A stretch of DNA of 64,000 nucleotides, taken from contig OU612066.1 in the NCBI GenBank assembly GCA_914767715.1, positions 3,539,001 to 3,603,000 of the forward strand, given 5' to 3'. Source of the DNA: Membranipora membranacea. Lineage: Eukaryota > Bryozoa > Gymnolaemata > Cheilostomatida > Membraniporidae. Both the position numbers and the translations under genes were made by a program. The notes under the pieces are model-generated. The model searched no databases and was not told where the DNA came from. It saw nothing but the letters and a program-made list of their open reading frames with translations. Shown here one piece after another: positions 46,301 through 57,880 of the stretch (the stretch's first letter is position 1; the number at the start of each line of letters is the position of its first letter).

Positions 46301-49300
46301 TATTTTACCTATCTAAGCCATTGTTGATTAATTGACCTACAATAGCAAGAAAACTGGCAGCGTGTAATCTTATGCTTGAAAACTTGATATTATAAGTAAA
46401 ACATTAATTATGAAGCTTCTACTCCGTTTATTACAAATCAATTGAAGTGGATCCGGTCTTTATAATGTAAGACATAGAATTTTCTTGACACTATCCTTTA
46501 CATACTAGCTTGTCACGCGGCCACAAAAAAGTGGCCACGTGACGTGGCTAAGGACATACCAGTTTAGCCAGTACCCAATTTGTGTAACAATCCTACACAT
46601 TTAAAAAAGGACCGAGGTTCAAACTTTCTGTCAACAATCTCTGGTCAGAATGATGGAGGCACATATTTTGACCACAAATTAGTGGGATTCTCTACTCAAT
46701 GACACCATGAAGCTATTATCATTATAAGAGAGATAAATGTATCAGTAGAGAAGGGAATATCGTAATGCTGGCAAATTAGATCAAACTTTGCTCCATATTG
46801 CCATTAAGGGGTGCGTTTCCAATAGGCTGCCAGCATTCTTATGCTCAACTGCAGTTATGCCCTCATTGATGTTAAGCGCACAACTCCTTAATTCATCGGA
46901 GCTGTAGTACCTTTGTAGTTTGGTCATATTCACACTATGATAGGGCAAAATAATAGAAGTCAATGTCTTGTCATCACATAGAATATTATCCTATTGTATT
47001 CATGATTATACACACTTACTGTCATTTTGCGCTATGTAATCACTGTCATCATCAGAATCATCCAAATCTTCTCCGCTTGTATTAACCGCAGATTGAATAT
47101 TAGCTCGAGCTGAGGTGGCAGCCGCACCTGTATGTTTAGGTATCAGAGTATTTATCTATCTCAGAAAGTCTGGCCAATCATAGCTGACGTTAAGCTCACT
47201 GATATAAGCTTTGCAAATCTTGGTGAACCATCTAGCCTGATTCCTTGCCTCATATGACAGATAACACTTCAGGGCGAGTGAGAATAAATCTAGATCTATA
47301 GATTATATTATGATAACATTGCGATGACAGCATCCTTTATTTTAGACTATTTTATGCGTTAGTTTTGGTAATAATGTCTAAACCTTGTTTAGGGTTGCTT
47401 TACACATATATAAAAATTAGCAGCCGCTGTTTGTGACCAAAACTCTACAAATCTTATCTATGATTAAGTTTACTCACGCATGGGAGCATGTCCATTAACT
47501 GTACACTCAGTACGGCTGGGACTGGGTTCTTGTTTAATGCTTTGGAGACTCTCATCATCTATGAAAAAAAAATTAAAGGAAATAATATATTGAAGGAATA
47601 CAGAGCGCCACAGGTTTGTCATAAAATAGTTAATTATATGCTGTTTGCATTTTAACAGGTATGAAAATGTATTTTTTTTCTTACCTCAATGATTAACAAG
47701 ATAGCTGGGGGTTCCCCTATAGGAGGGGGGCGACTAATACGCCATTTCCTGGTTAACCCCCAATAAGTTAGAAATAAACATTTTAGTAAGTACAGTAAGT
47801 TGCTGGAGAACAGCATGGGCAGGGCAAGAACTTTATAGGAGGAAATTCGGCCTCGATACTTTAGAAAAGGCGGAAAATTTAGCACCAACTACACATGCAC
47901 CCAAGTCACCTTTCACACACTGAGAAATATAGTAACATAAGGTAGTATTTTAGGGCGGGAGGGTGGGGATTGTGAAAAGACGACTTGTCACTTCAGTTGT
48001 CTAGAATGAAAGGGATGAGAAAAACCCGCGAACTGACGAGATAAGTAAATTTGCATAAACTCGCCATAAGGTGCGCCGTGGTACAGGATAATGCTTTAGG
48101 TAAGATAGGATAACTACAAAGTATGAGGCTCTGAGGCCAGATTAAAGCTAGTAACTTTTACCAGTTATAACACCGTACTGTGTTATTAAATAACTGAGCC
48201 TTGTCACATTGCTCAAGAAAAAATGAGTTCTTTAGGTGTACAAAACTCTGTATTTTTTCTTACCTAAATGATTAACAAGATAGCTGGGGGTTCCCCTATA
48301 GGAGGGGGGCGACTAATACGCCTTTTCCTGGTTAACCCCCAATAAGTTAGAAATAAACATTTTAGTAAGTACAGTAAGTTGCTGGAGAACAGCATGGGCA
48401 GGGCAAGAACTTTATAGGAGGAGATTCGGCCTCGATACTTTAGAAAAGGCGGAAAATTTAGCACCAAAGGAGAGGAGTTTATAACGGAACTCCCTTAGTA
48501 TTGTCAGGCTTTGAACAAAGCTGATTTTGTCATTCTTATTTCTTACCAAACCTTGAGTGGAATTTCCTCTTATAGTCAGTGGACACTCTTTGGCAAGTTG
48601 GTTTTCAATCGAGAAATTATTATCATGATCGCATCATTAGATTTTAAGTTATGCATCAACATTTACAATAATCTCTAGAGTGCATTTGCCTGTCACTCAG
48701 CTCAGAATGGGTCAAGATTGTAAAAAGGAGTAATACTAACTGATAAACGATCACCTATCCAAATCCAGCAATCAATATGTCGTATATAATGACCTTGTGA
48801 ATAGGGTCAAGTAAAAGAGATATCTCTCTAATCTAAGAGAATAAAGCAATCAAAAAATGAGTGACTTCTTTGGCTATCAGAGCAGCATTAAGTGGAATAC
48901 AGATATATTATAGTGGGACAAAGCAGCTTACTGGTTTCCTGGTTCTTTGGTTGTTATACTAAATGTTTGTGACTATTGGCATGGAGTAAACCAGGGAGTT
49001 ACCAGGGAGTAACCAGGGAGTTACCAGGGAGTAAACCAGGGAGTTTCAAACTCCTTGAGTAAACTGAGAGACTGTCCCATCAAACCACTATCTGTATACC
49101 ATATTAAACAATATTTTGCAGGTTTGCTTCTACAAACATGCTGGAAGTTGCTCTGTTATCAAAAAGAAGCTGTCTCTCTCTTAGACATATAATACTTGGG
49201 AATAATAGGGCCACATGATATATATAAAGCCAACGCCCAAGCTCTGCTTCATGTGCGATGAGCTCAATTGCTGGTGGGTTCAGCCAGTAATGGAATGTTA

Positions 49301-49874
49301 CTACATCAACATGACAGCGGTCAACTGTGGTTTGATATAAAATATTTTAGAACCGTAACATTTACCTACCAGACCATATTTCTTCCTTCACAGGTACGGT
49401 GACAACGTTATTGATTGGTGGGGCAGCAGATTTCTGTGCAGTTCTTCTTAGTCTCCTAGAGGGGAGATCTGATGGTGCAGATATGGATGTTGACAGTTGA
49501 GGAGACAGATCTAAAAGATCATGATCTGATAAATCAGTGGTCACCAACGCTGAAAAATAAACACATGTGAGACGTTATCATTAACAAGATAAATTGTGTG
49601 ACAGTGCAATGTGCAAGTGAAGCAATAATTATGCATCACACAGAGCAGGCCTTTCACCTTGACCTTTTTTCAAACTCTTGACCAAGCTGCTATTACAATA
49701 TGACATCCTTTGACATCGCAGCTGTTTGATTCTAGCTTAGAATTAAAAAAGTACTATGTTACTAATACCTGTGCTAAAAGGATGTGAATCTCTGTTAGAA
49801 TTGAGTTCAAGCTCAGCCTCATCGTCACTGGAGCTACTACTACTGCTACAGAAAGCAGATACAAAGCACGACAT
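43361..49874 (-). CDS. C2H2 zinc-finger protein with coiled coil
   Basis: Six minus-strand exons, 49874-49769, 49549-49370, 47558-47478, 47127-47020, 45695-45486 and 44562-43361, join in frame to give 628 residues. The N-terminal half is Ser- and Asp/Glu-rich with SUMO-type motifs VKEE, IKQEP and MKEEP. Zinc fingers begin near residue 263: CPDC with HHRDMH, a degenerate CLKC finger, CDACDFNTKDEAAMKRH and CLYCSYSASTPWLIKEHMK. A long charged helix (about 390-450) is a likely coiled coil. The tail is Lys/Ser-rich with basic stretches such as RTKTKKKLAARK that would serve nuclear import. This suggests a nuclear DNA- or chromatin-binding regulator; no named ortholog was recognised. The start ATG is the first codon of its exon, after an acceptor, so upstream exons may exist. 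Introns carry a direct repeat pair and small tandem repeats. Confidence 0.85.
45127..45211. repeat. AT-rich tandem repeat (about 15-bp unit)
   Basis: Five or so copies of TAATATATAAAGTA, in an intron of the zinc-finger gene. Confidence 0.85.
46512..46543. repeat. GC-rich hairpin
   Basis: Arms GTCACGCGGCCAC and GTGGCCACGTGAC pair at 12 of 13 positions around an A6 loop, in an intron of the zinc-finger gene. Confidence 0.8.
47668..47888 (+). repeat. Direct repeat, copy 1 (possible short LTR)
   Basis: Nearly identical to 48249-48467, with only a few differences. Starts TGTATTTTTT and ends TTTAGCACCAA, with an internal GGGGTTCCCCTATAGGAGGGG. Lies in an intron of the zinc-finger gene. Confidence 0.85.
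48249..48467 (+). repeat. Direct repeat, copy 2 (possible short LTR)
   Basis: Same orientation as copy 1, separated by about 360 bases of unrelated sequence. The arrangement would suit a terminal-repeat retrotransposon in miniature, but no target duplication or primer-binding site was found. Confidence 0.85.
48990..49046 (+). repeat. Tandem repeat ACCAGGGAGTT/AA
   Basis: Five copies of an 11-13-bp CCAGGGAGT unit in an intron of the zinc-finger gene. Confidence 0.9.
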
Positions 49875-50155
49875 CTGAAATAGTGAGAAAGGGTAAGGTA
49901 ACTTTATATGTCTTGAACAAGACACCCCAGCTCCCTTAAATCATGCCAGAGATGGAAAAGAGATATACGACCTGTATACAAGCAGAAGACTATAGAAAAA
50001 TTGAACCAAATAAATCGTTTATAGAAGACTTTGGATTTTTCTGATAAAAAACATCTTGACTCCACATTGACCAGCAGATACAGTGAGATATATACTGGCC
50101 AACTTTCCTGTAGGGTATGTGGACTGTTTGAATTTCAAAGGACCATATTGGTGGC

Positions 50156-50538
50156 TAGCCTGTCTCGACAAGCTTTGTTCGGTGGGGGGGAGGAAACAAA
50201 GCTTGTCAACTCTTGCATGCTCGGTCGAGCAGCCGATATTAAATATTGTCTTCTCTTGCAATCGAGAAGATAACTCCTTCATCACAATAATCATTTTGTA
50301 TACATTCCTATACAAATTGATTAGTGTGGTAAAGGAGTTATCTTCTCGATTGCAAGAGAAGACAATATTTAATATTGGCTGCTTGACTATACAATCTGAT
50401 TAGTGAGATAAAGGAGTTATCTTCCCGATCGCAAGAGAAGTCAATATTTAATATTGGCTGCTCGACAGTCGAGCATGCGTTGACAAGCTTTGTTCCCTCC
50501 CCCCCCCCCCACCGAACAAAGCTTGTCATGACAGGCTA
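50156..50538. mobile_element. Palindromic miniature element with perfect 9-bp target duplication
   Basis: Ends are TAGCCTGTCTCGACAAG and, in reverse complement, TAGCCTGTCATGACAAG. The flanking direct repeat ATTGGTGGC occurs exactly at 50147-50155 and 50539-50547. The arms are long (CAAAGCTTGTC, CGAGCAGCC, TATTAAATATTG, AGAAGATAACTCCTT), and part of one arm is duplicated inside (50332-50400). There is a poly-G/poly-C tract in each arm. A 9-bp duplication points to the Mutator-like group. It has no coding capacity and lies just upstream of the zinc-finger gene. Confidence 0.85.
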
Positions 50539-50882
50539 ATTGGTGGCATGACCCAAAGATGTTGTGAATATGAGTATTAATGAGGCATTACCTTACCTTA
50601 CCTTCAACTTAATCCAAACCGTCCACATCACGGGCACATTTGGATAAATATACCTTCAGTGTGTTCAGAGGGGTATTGCGTACTGGTATTGCAGGTGATT
50701 AATTTACAGAAAAAATGTTAAAAATACACCAATAATTGAACATCAATAAATTGCCTGCCCAGTTATGAAGAGAAAGGATTTATAGTAAACAAGTTGACCA
50801 TAGTTAATCGATGTGTATCGGCATGTACTTGATATGTACATGTAATGCTAAGATGTTAGTTAATTGTTAGAAGGTTGTCAGG

Positions 50883-53608
50883 TTAATTTGGAGGAAAATA
50901 TACCTTTACCTCTGGCCTCATTCTATTATAGTAGCTATGTGACCATGCATCACAACTATGCTGCCAACTAATTGTTTTACCTCTGGTGTCGTGGGTAGAT
51001 GAAACAAAGCGTATATAGGTATTCAATTTTATGTCGAACAGTCCTCCTTCCACTTTTCTAAGAAACGTAATATCTATTGCTTCTCTCCTGTCAGACAAAA
51101 GGGGAATAGCATGGTTAGTCATACATTCAGTTACGCTGTCAGTTTTATTTAAATTATAGATCCATTTTACTGCATTTCTCTGAACTTTTTCCAAGCTATT
51201 ATTCAGACCAATGTTATGTGGCGACCACACCTGACATGTATATTCTAAGATGGGTTTAACCATGGTTTTGTAAGCTAGTAGTTTGGTTTTAACCTGGGCC
51301 TCTTTGAGTCCTCGTTTTATGAGACCGAGTGAACGATTCGCCTTCTTTACTACATTTGATATATGTGCATTCCATTTCAGGTTGGAATGGATGGTCACAC
51401 CAAGGTACTTGACAGAGTCTGAGTGCGGTATGACATTGTCACCAAGCTTCAGACTTATATCTGGCTGATCACTTCCTACTTTCACATGTACACATTTCTT
51501 ATGGTTGAAAATCATACCCCATTTATCAGCCCAACTTTTCAATTCATTTATATCATCTTGAAGAGATTTAGCATCATTTATGACTTCTGAACATAAGATG
51601 GTGTCATCTGCATATAACCTGCAGTCAGAGTTTTGGATTGACTGTGAGATGTCATTAACGTATATCAGAAACAAAAGTGGTCCTAAGACCGATCCCTGTG
51701 GAACACCAGATGAAGCATGAAATATACTAGATCTATTGCCATTAACGTTAACAGTACATGTCCTATCAGTCAGCCAGCTTTCAATCCATTCAATGCATTT
51801 ACTATCAAACTTATAATGTTTCAATTTATGAATAAGCAGCGCATGAGGCACCTTATCGAAGGCTTTTGAAAAATCAAAGCTAATAATATGGTAATCTTTG
51901 TGCTGATCAAGGGATTGGGTTGCAAAATGAATGACATGTAATAGTTGAGTTGTAGTATTCAGCCCTCTCCTGAATCCATGTTGCCTGTCACTCACAATAT
52001 CATGCTCCTCTATATGACTCCACATGTTAGAACAGAGGATGTGTTCAGTGAGCTTGGATATAATACATGTGAGACTGATCGGACGGTAGTTGTTGCTATC
52101 GGAACGGTCACCACCTTTATACACTGGAGTGATATTTGCATGGCGCCATATCTTCGGTACTTTACCAGCCTTCACACTAGCCTGAATCACATATTGAACA
52201 CAATCTATAAAAGATGGTACATTGTTGGCAAACATCTTCAGGGTCATAGCAGAAATGTTGTCTGGTCCGCAAGATTTTCTAGAGTCAAGTTTCTTGAGCA
52301 TGACTTCTATGCCAGATTTACTGACATGTATTTTATCCATAACTGATATATGCGTTTCTGCCATCTTAGGCTTATTATATTGCTTTGCAGTGTAGACTGA
52401 GGCAAAATGCTCAGCTAACCTATCAGGTACCTGGTCAGATGGAGTATCTTTGAGCCCAGTGATACTATTGGATCGACCACTGGTTTTCCTCAGATAGTTG
52501 AACAAAGGTTTAGAATTGCCATTTTCCAACTGCTTGGTAAGATGGTCTTTGAGGTAAGAGCTCTTAGCATTCTTAACTTTCATTTTGATCTCAGAGCATA
52601 TATCATCATACTCACTTTCATGGGCTATGCTAGGGAATCGTTCATTCCGGTCAAATAGCCGATCTCTTTACTAATGAGGCGTTTAATTTCACGTTTAATC
52701 CATGGATGTCCCTTAGGCCTATTTAGCGTACCTGGTATAGTTGCTGTAGCTTCTTTAGTTGCAGATTCAAATTTATTCCAGATGTTTTCAACTGAGAGGT
52801 TGTCCTTTTCAGTTTCTTTGTAGAATGTTTTTAGACTGGAGAAGTGTTCTTCGATTTTGGAGTAGTCTGCCTTGTTGAAGTTGAGTCTTTTTTGCTGGGT
52901 TGTGTTGGTTTCACTCTTCTCAAAGCTTTGGATAGCAATCTCGGTTAGGATCATTTTATGATCCGAGATGTATGGTTTAATATTGCACGTAACAGTCAAC
53001 TGATCCAATGCAGACTTATTAACCATAACAAGATCAACCGTATTACCGGCTATGTGAGTGGAATCAAGAACAAGTTGAACCAGATCAGCATCATTTATAA
53101 TTTCAAGAGCTTTGTTGTGCAATGCTTTCTTATTAGATGAAGGCTTAACATAGGATGTATCACCATCTTTCCTCCAGACAATATCTGGCAGATTGAAGTC
53201 ACCAAAATAAAGGCAGTTATCATGAACATTTTCATCAATCAAGGCTTCTAAATTGTCTAGACAGTATTCATTTGGCGGTCGATATTACACAACAAAGTTA
53301 ATTTTTACTTTAGGATGCACCTGGATTTGTAAAGTGACAGACTCACCTGGTCCGTAGGAAGTATTGAGGATGACAAGTGATGATTCAGTAGACGTGGCGA
53401 AAAGGGTTCCCCCAGCGCCTTTCTTTCTATCGTTTCTATATAAAGTATATTTATTTCCTAAGAATTTGTTATCATCAAAATTTTCACCAATTTTTGTTTC
53501 AGTGACTGCTATGAGATCTGGTTTATATGTTTCAACATTTGCTTTAATCAGGTCCAGTTTTCCTTTAATAGAGTTACAGTTCATACTGAGAACTTTAACT
53601 TTCCCCAT
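50883..53608 (-). pseudogene. LINE ORF2: endonuclease and reverse transcriptase
   Basis: The start ATG (53608) overlaps the end of ORF1. The endonuclease runs from MNCNSIKGKLD and TETKIG through YRPP and FGDFNLPDI to SDHKMI. The reverse transcriptase follows, with TPVYKGGDRSDSNNYRPISL, FRRGLNTTTQLL, FDFSKAFDKVPHALL, SSGVPQGSVLGPLLF and the catalytic YADDT, and ends near 50883. Two lesions are visible: an in-frame TAA just before the endonuclease YRPP motif (53285-53287), and a one-base frameshift near 52670 between endonuclease and polymerase. All main catalytic motifs are intact, so the copy is young or was active recently, but it cannot make the full protein. Confidence 0.9.
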
Positions 53609-55110
53609 TATCCTTGTTTGATTCTCCAGTGAGCTGTTTGTTGTTAGCACTGTCGTCTGCTTCAAGTTGTTGTGTTGCAGGTGCCTGAATGCTCATGGCG
53701 ACATCACCGGTAACTTGTGGGCAAGCTGGTTCAGCATTAGTGGCTAGCGGGTTAGTTTCTTTGGCTGGTGCTTGTACAGATTCTTCGTCTTCGTCATCTT
53801 CAAGAGAAGTATGGCATTCCTCCTCCGCTATATCATCTTCTTCTTTGTATAAGGATCTCTCACCGTTGGTGGTTTCATATATCTCACCTTTAAATATTTT
53901 AAATGATCTGTCTCCATGCTTAGCTCTGATATTTGTCAGTTTCCTCACAAGAGCACGGTCCTCCCTAAGCTGTTCCTCATCTAAAAATGGTCTTGCAAAC
54001 ACATTCTTGAATTCTTCTGCAGTATCAGTATCAAATCGTAGCTTATTGACCTCTTTTATGAACATCCACTTGATAGCAGGGTTAATACATGTGATTGCAA
54101 TGGGTGGATCTATTTTTCCATTTGAAGGTAAACGATCAGCCACTTGTATCTCAGTGGAATATATCTTACATAAGAAGCGTAACTGCTCAATAATGTTGTT
54201 GATATTTCTGTTACCTTTCATATTATAAACTACTAATGTGAGATTAGGATCAGGGTTGAAACGGTGCTTCTTACTAGGCACTGTTGAGGGGTTCCTATTT
54301 ATAAACGGGTGACCACTTGAGTTTGTCATACCTCTACTCATATTATGGTTTCGTTGAAAAGGAGGCAGTGGTCTAGGATACCTGTTTTGGAGTGGGGGTC
54401 TGAGATACATATCTGGGGGTCTGGGATACATGTCAGGGGGTGCCATAACAGATGGTGGAACCTTATCCCATACATTATCTGATAGTCTGTGTCTATTAGT
54501 CATAGTATCATGGTCATCATCCGACTCATACCATGATCGATTCTCTGTTCGACTGGGTCGACATGGGGAAAACTCCTCAGCAATGGGTTTAGCACACTTC
54601 AAGTTGTGAATTATACTACTGATTTCAGCGCTATTATCATAAGAGATTTGCCATGATCGGACACTAGCTTATCTAGGGACGATCTATGATCATTAACCAT
54701 TTTGTCTAAATCAACAAGTCTGGCTGATAAGTTATTCAATATCTGTTCAGAGAGCTAGACTCTCTTGGGAGGCTCATCCAACATCATCTCTACTTTTTTG
54801 ATAATACCAGAGAATAGGTTTTCTGAGTGCTTAGGTAACACCATTGGCTTACATTTGAAGCATAGATATACTAGAGGATTATCTTCATGTTTGTTAGGCA
54901 TTTCGTAAATCTCAAGCTTCATCTTGCCATCACATCTTATGTGAGTATAGTGTTTGCAGAAGTCACAAGCTATTCCAGCATCGTTATCTTTCACTTCATT
55001 TGAGCATACCAGACAATTTTCATCACATGTCCCATTGGTCTTTGGCTTACCTTTGTTTTTGGCGGAGGCGGATGCTTTCTTGCTTACGCTTGTCTTCGAT
55101 TGGCTTAGTT
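53595..55110 (-). pseudogene. LINE ORF1 with PHD-type zinc finger
   Basis: Three pieces. The first (about 55090-54755) has a C4HC3 PHD-like finger: C-L-V-C, CDFC, H-x2-C and CFKC. Then comes a region broken by stop codons (54755-54602), and an open frame (54602-53595) with a proline-rich start, an RNA-recognition-like segment (LVVYNMKGNRNINNIIEQL) and an acidic C-terminus. PHD-finger ORF1 proteins are known from CR1/L2-type LINEs. A few indels and stops separate the pieces. Confidence 0.8.
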
Positions 55111-55129
55111 ATTCTTGACTTGAGGCCAT

Positions 55130-57150
55130 TTCTGTAGCTACAATATGATTGGTAGGTTGGGGTAGGTTGTAAGAAAATGTGCATAAATTTTAGGAGTAGT
55201 TATAATGACTCCTCAAATAATACAGTGCTATCCCTTAACCTTCAATTTAACTTATGTCACTAGATTTGGTGGGTATGAAGAAGTGGTTAGCCTAAGTTAA
55301 GTATATATGTTATCAGTTGTAAGACCTACTTACAGCTGACAACATTGATGGTCAAGTCTTCAATCAATCCTTTCTCAACTTAGCCAGTCAAAAAGACAGG
55401 AGGTTGATGACTGAAAGAAAAAAAAAAATTTCAAGAATAAGAATGAACACTCCACAGACAACAGGCAATGTGAAAAAAATTGGTGTTGTTTGAAGTAGAA
55501 AAAGACCCTAACTGTGATGATGAGATTTCCTTCTGACAGAAGATGATGCAGTACTGGTAGTTTTATCAAACTACTTTGGTTGTTGTTCAGACCCCCGGTG
55601 GGGCCTAAGCCCCTGAGCAGTCAGGACAGGTAATTTATCCTGTACCCAACAGTGATGCTTATGGACGGTTGGTTTGGGTTGAGGTAAGTGTTGTTGCTTC
55701 AGTCTTGGTTGTAGATATCTATTCAGCAGGAGATACTAGGTTATACAATGAAAAGTTAATCTTTTCTTTCAGAGCAGCAAATTTTGCAGCTTGCCGCCAT
55801 GAAACCGGAAATAATGAGGCATGAGGCAGGTTTGGGAGGATAGAGGCCAGGGGGGGGGGAGAGTGAGGAAACATTTTCTCTTACTCCTACTGTGGAATTT
55901 AATTTGATTTTGATGGTCAGACTCCTCCATCAACTGAACTTTTTATTTGAATGAAAGAAAATATTAATATAATTTATCATAACACTAACAGTGGGTAAGG
56001 CTAGTCATGAGAGGGCTCATTAATGGGCCTTTCAACTTCTAGCCACTGTCAATAATAGTAGAAATAGATGCTATGCCAAGGATGTCGATGGCAATTCTCA
56101 TCATCTTCTCATTCACATTTTGGCAATTTTACAGTGATGTGTTTGTGCCCCATTCCAGATAAAGCATATACTTCTATCAATTTATTGACAAACACCTCAT
56201 TGATATTTAAATGAACAATATATGTGGCTCACTAAACTCTATTTTGATTGTAAGAGTTTTCTTCACTTGTTATAAGAGTAGACAACTATTAACATTGATT
56301 TTTAAATTATATTTATATATTTGTACTTAGTACTAGTAGTCATTACATTACTTCATTCAGCGTAACCTCACCAATAAACTAAAAGGTTTAGTTCATTGAC
56401 CTCACTTTTTGTAAATCAACTTGGGCTGATACTAAAATACCATTTGCCAACTTTCCTTATTTTAAGTTGCTGGTGATCAGTTCACCCAATTAAATTTAAG
56501 CTTGCTAAATCTTAGTACAGAGGAATAGACACAATTTTTGACTGCTTGGACCTGCTTGGACGCATATTAGACTCACAAACAGCCAATGGCTCTTGGGCAT
56601 ACAATTGAACAGGACAGGGCGGAATCTTGATTATTGATTTTGTAGCAGCAGCAAACAAAATTCCGTCGAGGGCAATCCAAAATTGTAGGAAACTGGAAAT
56701 TCCGGATTCCGGGGGGGGGGGGGGGGGGGTAATGACTTCCAGAGATTGAGCTTTGAGAGAATCTGAAAATAGACAGCAGTCAATGCAATTTGACTTTCTG
56801 GGAAACCATCTGATATGTAAAATCTTTTATTTTTGGTATCTTTACTTTGAATGTTGACTATACTGCTCACTTTTCTATCCAGGCAACAATCGTAGTATAT
56901 AACATGACTACTGAAGGATACCTGGCAATGACATCTTACATCATGAAAGAGAAACTGCATGTGATGTCACGTGCTCGGACAGTTTGTCAACCATAACACA
57001 GTGATAAATATCTGCCGGAGTAGGAAGTGCAAGAGAGAACCTCATAGACGTGTCATTCTATCAGTTCGCACCTTATATTGTTTTGTACACGAGCTAAATT
57101 GTTCCTCACAGTGCCTGTTGCTGAGTTTCAGCCAACTTCAAAAACTAGCA
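55130..57150. other. Intergenic, no gene recognised; 19-base poly-G tract
   Basis: Contains a GC-rich patch (55585-55625) and a run of 19 G (56711-56729). The poly-G could form a G-quadruplex or be an assembly-sensitive site. No coding signal. Confidence 0.4.
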
Positions 57151-57261
57151 GTATATGGCAGGGGCGTATATTCTAAAAAATTTCACTCACTGACTTTTCA
57201 GAGACGAGCATAATAATCGGGCGCAGCCCGATCCACACGCCGTAGGCATGGCGGGGAGGGT

Positions 57262-57289
57262 GTGGGAGGGCGCTTAAGCGCCCTCCCAC
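57262..57289. repeat. 28-bp perfect GC-rich palindrome
   Basis: GTGGGAGGGCGCTT followed directly by its complement, inside the hAT-type element. Confidence 0.95.
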
Positions 57290-57445
57290 CACGGAAATTT
57301 TTGCATATCGGTAGCAAAATAGTGCAAGCAGAGAGGTATTTCAATAGCTCACTGAGCTGTTGGCTACTTTCAGAAAACAACTCAATAGCTGTAGAAGATT
57401 ACGGTAAAATTTCTCCAGTTATAAAGCACCCATTTGAAAAAAAAA

Positions 57446-57535
57446 TGACCTTGATGGGATTCAAACCCACAACAATCTTTTTAAACAGTGATTATAAGGC
57501 GGACGCTCTACACACTGAGCTATTCAGCCACTCAC
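57446..57535 (-). repeat. tRNA-like sequence inside the hAT-type element
   Basis: On the minus strand it reads TAGCTCAGTGTGTAGAGCG (D-arm, A box), an anticodon-loop-like CTTATAA (UAU), and a T-arm TGGGTTTGAATCCCA (B box GGTTTGAATCC). The acceptor stem (GGCTGAA against CAAGGTC) and the 3' half of the anticodon stem do not pair, and the variable region is long. It is a tRNA relic, not a working tRNA gene, although the polymerase III boxes look intact. Confidence 0.7.
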
Positions 57536-57880
57536 GGAATTCCGTGGGCCGTGAGTGATAATATACGCCACTGGTATATGGACAAAAATACAAACTAGGT
57601 AAGTAAGTGAATTCAATAACCAAAATTTCCAAGATTTCAAAATGCATTAAGTTTTGTAAATATGATCATGGTTTTGAGTAAGCCTGCGGCTTCATTTGAG
57701 GGGAGCAACTCTCAGATTCATCATACGAATGATTGAATGAGGGAATCGCTATATCCAAGATGTACGGTACAATCCCATACTCCCGCATGTTCTAGGCTTT
57801 GGGTTATGATGTATATCATTATTGTGTAATCACACATGATAAATAAATGAGAGATGTAATGTGTGAATTTATTTGCAGCG

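Larger units (their letters stand above)
50880..55120 (-). mobile_element. CR1/L2-like LINE, nearly full length, recently decayed
   Basis: Minus-strand non-LTR retrotransposon with both reading frames: ORF1 (PHD finger plus RNA-binding region) and ORF2 (apurinic endonuclease and reverse transcriptase). The polymerase GVPQGSVLGPLLFLIYVND motif places it in the Jockey/CR1/L2 group; the exact clade is uncertain. The 3' end lies somewhere in 50550-50880 and the 5' end near 55150; neither has a visible target duplication. It lies upstream of the zinc-finger gene. Confidence 0.9.
57159..57573. mobile_element. hAT-type miniature element carrying a tRNA-like sequence
   Basis: Terminal inverted repeats CAGGGGCGTATATT and (reverse complement of the right end) CAGTGGCGTATATT start with CAG. 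Exact 8-bp target duplications GTATATGG lie at 57151-57158 and 57574-57581. Both are hallmarks of hAT transposons. The 415-bp interior has no transposase. It includes a 28-bp perfect GC-rich palindrome (57262-57289), a TCGGGCGCAGCCCGA hairpin, a tRNA-like segment on the minus strand and a small EcoRI-centred hairpin near the right end. Confidence 0.88.

Noticed and set aside
51945-52346. 133-residue plus-strand frame
   Set aside because: Antisense shadow of the LINE reverse transcriptase.
50590-55695. Similar sequences near both sides of the LINE (CTTACCTTCAAC..CCAAACCGTCCA and an inverted version at about 55660)
   Set aside because: Resemblance is partial and inverted, which is not expected for a LINE target duplication. 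Too weak to call without alignment.
57446-57535. Functional tRNA gene
   Set aside because: The D and T arms look good, but the acceptor stem and anticodon stem do not pair, and the sequence lies inside a transposon.
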